Part shown: piece after piece, positions 12,593 through 18,141 of the stretch
How the letters are laid out: every line of letters begins with the position of its first letter
Position numbering within the stretch: the stretch's first letter is position 1
From: Elusimicrobia bacterium RIFCSPLOWO2_01_FULL_59_12
GTDB lineage: Bacteria > Elusimicrobiota > Elusimicrobia > 2-01-FULL-59-12
Direction of reading: 5' to 3'
Length of the DNA stretch: 18,141 nucleotides
Assembly (NCBI GenBank): GCA_001800075.1
Contig: MGUR01000006.1
Coordinates: forward strand, 60,166-78,306
Program-made: the position numbers and the translations under genes
Notes under the pieces: model-generated
Seen by the model: only the letters and a program-made list of their open reading frames with translations
The model's database searches: none
Told to the model about the DNA's origin: nothing

Positions 12593-13843
12593 GTGCAGAC
12601 GACCCATCGCCGGATTCTCCCCAAGGGATTGCAGAAGTTCCTCCAGCCGCTGATCAGCCGCGCGCAACAGTCCCAATGGCCCATCTATCTGGTGGGGGGG
12701 TGCGTGAGGGACCTGCTTCTGAGGCAGACCCCCCGGGATATCGATATCGTCGTTGAAGAGCTCGCCGGCCCGCTCGCCAAAAGCGTATCCCGTGCGTATA
12801 AAGCCAAACTGGTCACCCACCCGCAGTTCCTCACCTGCACGCTTCAACTGCCGGGCGGCCGTCACGTGGACATCGCCACGGCCCGCCGCGAGTCCTATCC
12901 CGAACCCGCCGCCCTGCCCACCGTGGAGGCCGCCAGCCTTCAGGAAGATCTCTATCGGCGTGATTTCTCCATCAATGCCATCGCGGTGTCCTTGAACAGC
13001 AGCGATTTCGGGCATGTATGGGATCCCTTCGCGGGGGTCAACGATTTGACGCAGGGGAAAATCCGCGTCCTGCACTCGGAAAGTTTCAAGGACGACCCGA
13101 CGCGCATTTTTCGCGCGGCCCGCTTCGCCGGCCGATTTGGATACGAACTGGAATGGCGGACGCGCGAATGGCTCTTGGAAGCCCTGTCGGGACAATGCCC
13201 CGCGCGGCTGTCCGGCGCCCGCTTGCGGGAGGAACTCGTCCCCCTCTTAATGGAGAAAGATCCCCGGCCGTCGTTCCGTCTCCTGTCGCAATGGGGCGCC
13301 TTGGCGCTTCTGATCCCGAATCTGAAATGGGAAAAGTCCCACGAGCTCCTCTTCGGACGCTTCATCAAGGGAAAACCCGTGAAAGATCCCCTGCTTCTCC
13401 GGCTTTTGATCCTTTTGCACGCGCTTCCCTTTCCCAAGGCGGTCGGCTCCCTGGCCCATCTGATGTTTCCGCAGAAATTGATTGAGCAGATTGAGCGGGC
13501 GCTTCATGTGCTGGTGCGTCTGCGGCAGGGCGTTCTCTCGCTGCAGGACGCGCGCCGGATGGAGGGCCGGCCGCTGGCTCCGGAGGTCATCACGTTTTTG
13601 AATGAAGCCGTGCGGACGCGCTTGATGTTCCCCCGAAAACAGCCCCTGCAGGAGTGGCGGCGTTTTCAAGAAAGCGCCCCCCGCCTGTCCGGGCGCGATA
13701 TTCGCGATTTGGGCTACAAACCCGGCCCGCTGTTCACCCGCATATTCGATGCCCTGCGCCAGGCGCGCTGGGAAGGGAAACTGCGGACACGGGAAGAAGA
13801 GATCCGATTCTTGACGCAGACCTTTCCGCTCAATGGGGGATAA
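12593..13843 (+). CDS. CCA-adding / poly(A) polymerase family nucleotidyltransferase
   Basis: Class II tRNA nucleotidyltransferase superfamily member, 416 residues. The nucleotidyltransferase core has GGCVRD (35-40) and the metal-binding pair Asp49/Asp51 in PRDIDIVV, then the RRDFSINA motif (121-128) and the DPFAG and RIFRAARFAGRFGYE segments that link to the RNA-binding neck. Whether it adds full CCA, only CC, only A, or poly(A) cannot be decided by reading. The tRNA CCA function is the most likely. Its end overlaps scpA by 11 nt. No HD phosphohydrolase domain is seen at the C-terminus. Confidence 0.9.
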   Translation: MQTTHRRILPKGLQKFLQPLISRAQQSQWPIYLVGGCVRDLLLRQTPRDIDIVVEELAGPLAKSVSRAYKAKLVTHPQFLTCTLQLPGGRHVDIATARRESYPEPAALPTVEAASLQEDLYRRDFSINAIAVSLNSSDFGHVWDPFAGVNDLTQGKIRVLHSESFKDDPTRIFRAARFAGRFGYELEWRTREWLLEALSGQCPARLSGARLREELVPLLMEKDPRPSFRLLSQWGALALLIPNLKWEKSHELLFGRFIKGKPVKDPLLLRLLILLHALPFPKAVGSLAHLMFPQKLIEQIERALHVLVRLRQGVLSLQDARRMEGRPLAPEVITFLNEAVRTRLMFPRKQPLQEWRRFQESAPRLSGRDIRDLGYKPGPLFTRIFDALRQARWEGKLRTREEEIRFLTQTFPLNGG

Positions 13844-14618
13844 CCTGGGCACGATCCATACGCCGGCCGCCGCCTCGGGCGCCGATGTCCGGCTGGAAAA
13901 CTTTGAGGGTCCGCTCGACCTGCTGCTCTACCTGATCCGCCGGGACGATCTCGATATCTACGATATCCCGATTGCCCAGATCACCCGCGAGTACCTCAGT
14001 TATTTGAACGTGATCAAGGATTTAAATCTGGAAACGGCAGGCGACTTCCTGGTGATGGCCAGCACGCTGATGCTGATCAAGGCGCAGATGCTCCTGCCCA
14101 GCCCGGAGGGGGAGGAAGCGGAAGGGCCGGATCCGCGCGCCGAACTGGTCAGCAAACTGCTCGAATACCAGCGCTACAAAGAAGCCGCGGCTCTCCTCGC
14201 CGCGTACAACGAAAAGGCCAAGGACGTCTACTACCGGCAGGCGCCGCTGCCCTTCGCCCAAGAGGATTTTGCGCTGAGCGCGTCGGTGTTCGATTTGATC
14301 GGCGCGTTTCAACGGATCCTGGAAGAAGCTCCGAAGGACGTCGAGCAAATATTGCGGGATGAGATTCCTCTGGAAGTCAAAATCCGGTGGGTCCTGGATC
14401 TCCTGGCCGAAAAAGAATCCATCGCCTTTGAAGACCTCTTCACAGCCGGGACCCGCCGCCTCGAAAGGGTGGTCACCTTCCTGGCGCTCCTGGAACTCAT
14501 CCGGCTGAAGCAGATCACGGCCCGCCAGGCGGACGTATTCGGGCCCATTCGCCTTTACCGCGCGGAGGGCTTTCCGTTAAAATCCGAGGAAGGGAGCTTA
14601 AAACCCCATGGACGCTAA
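13833..14618 (+). CDS. scpA: Segregation and condensation protein A
   Basis: Kleisin subunit of the SMC-ScpAB condensin complex. Starts inside the end of the CCA-enzyme gene. The N-terminal SMC-neck-binding domain begins with the FEGPLDLLLYLIRRDDLDIYDIPI signature (about residues 24-47), followed by the ITREYLSYL helix. The C-terminal winged helix that binds the SMC head is at about 185-250. 261 residues is normal length. It overlaps scpB by 11 nt, the common scpA-scpB order. No smc gene is in this window. Confidence 0.96.
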   Translation: MGDNLGTIHTPAAASGADVRLENFEGPLDLLLYLIRRDDLDIYDIPIAQITREYLSYLNVIKDLNLETAGDFLVMASTLMLIKAQMLLPSPEGEEAEGPDPRAELVSKLLEYQRYKEAAALLAAYNEKAKDVYYRQAPLPFAQEDFALSASVFDLIGAFQRILEEAPKDVEQILRDEIPLEVKIRWVLDLLAEKESIAFEDLFTAGTRRLERVVTFLALLELIRLKQITARQADVFGPIRLYRAEGFPLKSEEGSLKPHGR

Positions 14619-15195
14619 CGACATCAAAAAAATTCTGGAAGCCCTGCTGTTCATCACGGAGCAACCCGTCCCGCTGAAGACGCTGGAAACGCTGTTTGAT
14701 CCGCCGGTGCCGCGCGAGGACCTGCTGGGGATACTCCACAGCCTGGCGCGGGAGTACGCGGAGCGCGGCAGCGCGCTGGAGGCCAGCGAGATCGCCGGCG
14801 GCTGGCAGTTTTCAACGCGCCCGGAATTCGCGCCCTGGATCCGCCAGCTTTTCAAGGACCGGCTGACTTACCGCCTCAGCAGTTCGGCGATGGAGACTCT
14901 CTCGATTGTGGCGTACAAGCAGCCGATCACGCGCAGTGAGATTGAAGAAATTCGCGGGGTTGAAGTGACCGCGGTCCTGGACACGCTGGTGGAGCGCAAA
15001 CTCGTCCGGATCGCGGGAAGGAAAGAGACGGTCGGCCGGCCGCTGCTGTACGCGACCACGCTCGACTTCCTGCGCGCCTTCGGGCTAAAGCGCCTGGAAG
15101 ATCTGCCGTCCGTCGAATCGTTGACGCCTCCGGGCGCCCCGGCGCCCTCCGAGGCGCTCCCCGCGGAAACCCTTTCTTCCGACATTCAGAATTAA
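14608..15195 (+). CDS. scpB: Segregation and condensation protein B
   Basis: Winged-helix subunit of SMC-ScpAB that binds the kleisin ScpA as a dimer. 195 residues: two winged-helix domains, the first starting KKILEALLFITEQPV (about 7-21), the second with LSIVAYKQPITRSEIEEIRGV (about 98-118) and the GRPLLYATT wing. A short Pro/Ala-rich tail ends the chain. An AGGGAG (14591-14596) is 11 nt before the ATG. It is the last gene before a repeat-filled spacer, so the cca-scpA-scpB unit probably ends here. Confidence 0.95.
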   Translation: MDANDIKKILEALLFITEQPVPLKTLETLFDPPVPREDLLGILHSLAREYAERGSALEASEIAGGWQFSTRPEFAPWIRQLFKDRLTYRLSSSAMETLSIVAYKQPITRSEIEEIRGVEVTAVLDTLVERKLVRIAGRKETVGRPLLYATTLDFLRAFGLKRLEDLPSVESLTPPGAPAPSEALPAETLSSDIQN

Positions 15196-15209
15196 TGAGG
15201 TTCATATTC

Positions 15210-15324
15210 GTCATCCCCGCAGGTCGTTAGCGGGGATCCAGAAATTGTAAAGATAGATTCCCGCCCTCCACACGACTGGGCGGGCGCGCCGGCAGTGCGG
15301 CGCGCGCGCTTTCGCGGGAATGAC
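15210..15324. repeat. 115-bp dispersed-repeat-type element with GTCATYCCCGC ends
   Basis: The ends are inverted copies: GTCATCCCCGC (15210-15220) and GCGGGAATGAC (15314-15324). Inside are three stems: ATCCCCGC/GCGGGGAT (15213-15237), CCCGCCC/GGGCGGG (15260-15284) and GCGCGCC/GGCGCGC (15284-15305). This matches the GTCATTCCCGCG...AGCGGGAATCC type of palindromic repeat scattered in many bacterial genomes. It fills most of the scpB-galT spacer and could stop transcription from scpB. No transposase is near. Confidence 0.75.
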
Positions 15325-15343
15325 AAAAAGCAAGGAGTTCGTT

Positions 15344-16339
15344 ATGCCTGAGTTGAGACGCGATCCTGTTATCGGCCGGTGGGTCATCATTTCGACGGAA
15401 CGCGGCAAGAGGCCGTCGGATTTCGGCAAGGAGGTCGAGACCGGCGTCGGAAAGTACTGCCCGTTCTGCCCCGGCAACGAAGACAAGACCCCGCCGGAAG
15501 TGCTGGCCTATCACGACCCGTCCCGGGAAAAAAACAAGTCGGGGTGGTGGGTGCGCGTGGTGCCGAACAAGTTTCCCGCCCTGCAGATCGAGGGCGCCCT
15601 CAATCGCCAGGGCGACGGGATGTACGACAAGATGAACGGCGTCGGTGCGCACGAAGTGGTCATCGAAACCTCCGACCACGCGGTGGATTTTCCCGATCTG
15701 CCGGCGAAGCGGGCGGAAGACGTGATCTGGGCCTTCCGGGACCGCATCATGGACCTGAAGCGGGACCCGCGCTTTGAATATATCCTGATCTTCAAGAACC
15801 GCGGCGCGGCGGCCGGCGCGTCGCTCAGCCACCCGCATTCCCAGCTGATCGCGACGCCGGTCATCCCCCGGAACGTGCGCGAGCTGGTGAACGGCGCCAA
15901 GAATTACTTCGAGTACAAGGAACGCTGCGTCTTCTGCGACATGATCAAGCAGGAGCTCACCGCGGGCCAGCGCATCGTGTCGGAAAACGATGATTTCGTC
16001 GCATTTGTTCCGTTCGCCGCGCGGTTCCCCTTTGAGGTCTGGATTCTTCCCAAGGTCCATGATTCGGATTACGAAGACCTCCAGAAGCACGAGGCCGTGA
16101 ACCTGTCCCGCCTGCTGCAGCAGTCGCTCAAGCGCATCCGCGAAGTGCTGGACGACCCGCCGTACAACTTCATCCTGCTGAACTCTCCCCTGCGCGAGTC
16201 CAAACTTCCGCATTACCACTGGCACCTGGAAATCATGCCCAAATTGACCAAGGTGGCGGGATTTGAATGGGGCTCCGGGTTTTATATCAATCCCACCCCG
16301 CCGGAAGAAGCGGCCAAGTTCCTGAGAGAAGCGGACTAA
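15344..16339 (+). CDS. galT: Galactose-1-phosphate uridylyltransferase family (GalT/HIT fold)
   Basis: Transfers a nucleotide between UDP-glucose and galactose-1-phosphate in the Leloir pathway, or a related hexose-1-phosphate. Start chosen at ATG 15344 because AAGGAG (15332-15337) is 6 nt upstream; the earlier in-frame ATG at 15320 lies in the end of the repeat element. 331 residues. Zinc-type cysteine pairs Cys39/Cys42 (CPFC) and Cys195/Cys198 (CVFC), the catalytic HPHSQ (163-167, nucleophile His165), and HWHLEIMP near the C-terminus. HPHSQ replaces HPHGQ of E. coli GalT, as in many bacterial and archaeal members, some of which use other sugar phosphates. glgA follows 8 bp away, so it may feed glucan metabolism. 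Confidence 0.88.
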   Translation: MPELRRDPVIGRWVIISTERGKRPSDFGKEVETGVGKYCPFCPGNEDKTPPEVLAYHDPSREKNKSGWWVRVVPNKFPALQIEGALNRQGDGMYDKMNGVGAHEVVIETSDHAVDFPDLPAKRAEDVIWAFRDRIMDLKRDPRFEYILIFKNRGAAAGASLSHPHSQLIATPVIPRNVRELVNGAKNYFEYKERCVFCDMIKQELTAGQRIVSENDDFVAFVPFAARFPFEVWILPKVHDSDYEDLQKHEAVNLSRLLQQSLKRIREVLDDPPYNFILLNSPLRESKLPHYHWHLEIMPKLTKVAGFEWGSGFYINPTPPEEAAKFLREAD

Positions 16340-16346
16340 CGGCTTC

Positions 16347-17864
16347 ATGAAAATTCTGTTTGCCGCATCGGAGTGCGTTCCCTTCTGTAAAACCGGGGGC
16401 CTGGCGGACGTGATCGGCGCCCTGCCGAAAGCGCTTCGCAAAAAACGTCATGACGTCCGCGTGATCCTTCCCAAGTACAAATCCATCCGCGTCCACGAAT
16501 ACGGCTTGAAGGAAATTCGCGAACACGTCCGCGTGCCGGTCGGCCCTAGGATGGAGGCGGGCGGCCTTTGGACCGCCAAGACCGAATCGGGCGTGCCGGT
16601 GATTTTTATCAGCCATGAAGGGTATTTTGGCCGACCCGGTCTGTACTGTTCGGCGGAGGGGGACTACGCCGACAATCCGGAACGGTTTATTTTCTTTTCC
16701 CGAGCCGTCCTGGAGGCGTGCAAGGCGATTGATTTCCGGCCCGATGTCATCCACGGCCATGACTGGCAGACGGGATTGGTCTGCGCCTATCTCCGTCTTC
16801 AGAAACAGGCCGACGCCTTTTTCCAGCGCACGGCGTCCGTTTTCACCATTCACAACATCGCTTTTCAGGGCGTCTTCCCCAAGGAAACGATGGATCTGGC
16901 CGGTTTCCCCTGGAGCGAATTCACCCAGGATAAACTGGAGTTCTATGACCACCTGAGTTTTCTCAAAACGGGGCTGACCTACGCCGATGCCCTGACGACG
17001 GTGAGCCCGACCTACGCCCGGCAGATTCAGAGCTCCGCGGAGTTCGGGCGCGGGATGGAAGGCACGCTGCGCGCGCGCGCGAAAGACCTGATGGGCATTC
17101 TCAACGGGCTGGATCTTGACGAGTGGGATCCCGCGCATGATCCGTTCCTGGCGAAACCTTTTGACGCCGGCACCCTGGCGGGTCGCAAGGACTGCAAGGC
17201 CGCCCTGCAGCACATGTTGAAACTTCCCGTCGCCCCTCGAACGCCCCTGGCGGGCCTGGTCGCGCGGCTGGATGTGCAAAAGGGAATCGATTGGGTGGCC
17301 GAGTGCGCGCCCGGGCTGATCGCGGATGGGATGCAGATCGTCGTCCTGGGGCAGGGCGATGAAGCCCTGCGCCGCCGGCTGGAGCGGCTGGAACGCCAAT
17401 TCCCGCAGGCGTTTCGAATGCGCTCCGATTTTAACGAACCTCTGGCGCATCACATCTACGGCGGGAGCGACCTGTTCCTGATGCCTTCGCGTTTTGAGCC
17501 CTGCGGTCTGGGTCAAATGATCGCCATGCGCTACGGCTCCGTTCCCGTGGTGATGCACACCGGCGGCCTCGCGGACACCGTGATCCCGGTCAGCGGGCAG
17601 GACACCGGCACCGGCTTCGTTTTTTACGATCCGGCCGCTCCGTCGTTGCTCGCCGCCATCCGCCAGGCGCTCCGGCTTTATGCGGACGCTCCCGCCTGGG
17701 AGCGTCTTCAGGCGCGCGCGATGCGGGCGCGTTTCTCCTGGGAGGAATCCGCGGGACAGTATGCGGAGGTGTACCGGCGCGCCTGTCTGGCCGGCAGGCA
17801 GGCGCAGGGGCGCGGCCGCCTGTCGAGGTCCTCCGCGAAAAAACGGGGGTCCTCGCTCGCATGA
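16347..17864 (+). CDS. glgA: Glycogen (starch) synthase, GT5
   Basis: Builds alpha-1,4-glucan from ADP-glucose (some members take UDP-glucose). 505 residues. The GT5 hallmark KTGGLADV is at Lys15-Val22. The first Rossmann domain includes HGHDWQTGL and VFTIHNIAFQG, and the second domain carries VARLDVQKGID and the catalytic EPCGLGQ with the TGGLADTV loop. A basic, low-complexity tail of about 25 residues after the family domain (rich in Arg, Gly, Ser) is extra relative to E. coli GlgA. It lies 8 bp after galT without a Shine-Dalgarno, so it is likely coupled. The last four bases overlap the next gene (ATGA). Confidence 0.95.
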   Translation: MKILFAASECVPFCKTGGLADVIGALPKALRKKRHDVRVILPKYKSIRVHEYGLKEIREHVRVPVGPRMEAGGLWTAKTESGVPVIFISHEGYFGRPGLYCSAEGDYADNPERFIFFSRAVLEACKAIDFRPDVIHGHDWQTGLVCAYLRLQKQADAFFQRTASVFTIHNIAFQGVFPKETMDLAGFPWSEFTQDKLEFYDHLSFLKTGLTYADALTTVSPTYARQIQSSAEFGRGMEGTLRARAKDLMGILNGLDLDEWDPAHDPFLAKPFDAGTLAGRKDCKAALQHMLKLPVAPRTPLAGLVARLDVQKGIDWVAECAPGLIADGMQIVVLGQGDEALRRRLERLERQFPQAFRMRSDFNEPLAHHIYGGSDLFLMPSRFEPCGLGQMIAMRYGSVPVVMHTGGLADTVIPVSGQDTGTGFVFYDPAAPSLLAAIRQALRLYADAPAWERLQARAMRARFSWEESAGQYAEVYRRACLAGRQAQGRGRLSRSSAKKRGSSLA

Positions 17865-18141
17865 GGTCCGCGTGGACATCCCGCAGGCTGCTCCCCTCCG
17901 CGACCCTCGGCGTCCTTTGGGTTCTGAGCGTATGGGCGGCGCGTCCTCTGAGCAGGCGCTGGCGCGAAGAGGCGCGCGATCGCCGCGTGGCGATCGCGGT
18001 GGAATGGAACGAGGTTCGTGATTTTAACGCGCGGCGCGCGGCGCCGCAGGGCGAGCAATTGAAAGCGCTGCGCGCGCAGGGGGTCTCCGCGCTGGTGATC
18101 GCTCCGGCCACGCTGGAGGGTTGGGTCCGCCAGCGGCGGGT
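17861..18141 (+). CDS. DUF5693-like membrane-anchored protein, N-terminal fragment
   Basis: Starts in the ATGA overlap with glgA and runs past the window end, so only about 93 residues are visible. An N-terminal membrane segment (about 12-27) is followed by a region like the start of DUF5693 proteins: the VEWNEVRDF strand (about 48-56) and LKALRAQGVSALVIAP (about 68-83). The match is from memory of the family pattern and moderate only. DUF5693 has no known biochemical function. Very Arg-rich, in line with the GC content here. Confidence 0.55.
   Translation, partial: MRSAWTSRRLLPSATLGVLWVLSVWAARPLSRRWREEARDRRVAIAVEWNEVRDFNARRAAPQGEQLKALRAQGVSALVIAPATLEGWVRQRR

Noticed and set aside
15227..16441. 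404-residue open frame on the minus strand opposite galT
   Set aside because: Antisense shadow of galT that also runs through the repeat element; no recognisable domain.
16287..17879. 530-residue open frame on the minus strand opposite glgA
   Set aside because: A GC-rich codon-position shadow: the plus strand encodes a clear GlgA with all motifs, while the antisense frame is Arg/Gly/His-rich with no family feature.

Overview
The window is GC-rich bacterial chromosome, densely packed, with mostly housekeeping genes and no rRNA, tRNA, CRISPR array, transposase or phage gene that I can see. The gene mix (tandem TMEM260/DUF2723-type membrane proteins with TPR tails, a CpXC protein, a GIDE-like protein next to LemA, Ni superoxide dismutase, ScpAB, GlgA, a DUF5693-like protein) fits a poorly cultured, GC-rich lineage of the Elusimicrobiota/Omnitrophota kind better than a well-studied model group. 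That placement is only an impression from gene content.

Left part, minus strand (1-3081): sodN (nickel superoxide dismutase precursor), sodX (its maturation protease) and lexA are spaced by 9-12 bp and read as one transcription unit from a strong promoter at 3052-3081. Further on lies a FadI-type thiolase with its own promoter, cut by the window edge within a few residues of its expected C-terminus.

Middle, plus strand (3107-7968): two paralogous polytopic DUF2723 proteins with C-terminal TPRs overlap by one base (TGATG) and are followed by a CpXC zinc-binding protein. The end of the second paralog lies inside a near-perfect 52-bp palindrome built from six contiguous octamers. A second repeat-like element follows the CpXC gene.

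Signalling block (8114-11993): a GIDE-like membrane protein, LemA, an orphan OmpR/PhoB-type response regulator and a sigma-70 family factor run in the same direction. Between the regulator and the sigma gene are three TTTAAG repeats spaced exactly 22 bp apart, a plausible binding array for the regulator. A convergent Spy/CpxP-like periplasmic protein shares stop-codon bases with the sigma gene. Next come a PilZ protein and an unrecognised 40-residue Cys-rich membrane protein (11871-11993).

Right part, plus strand (12004-18141): oligoribonuclease (orn), a CCA-adding/poly(A) polymerase family enzyme, scpA and scpB (overlapping genes), a 115-bp mobile-type repeat, galT, glgA and the start of a DUF5693-like gene.

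At least three genes (thiolase, first DUF2723 gene, CCA enzyme) have a -10-like box 6-8 nt before the start codon and no Shine-Dalgarno, so leaderless transcription looks common, while sodN, lemA, spy, pilZ, the 40-residue ORF and galT have strong Shine-Dalgarno sequences. The points I rate most interesting are the sodN-sodX-lexA arrangement, the octamer palindrome, the 22-bp phased repeats before the sigma gene, the GIDE-LemA-regulator-sigma block, and the Cys-rich small protein between pilZ and orn.
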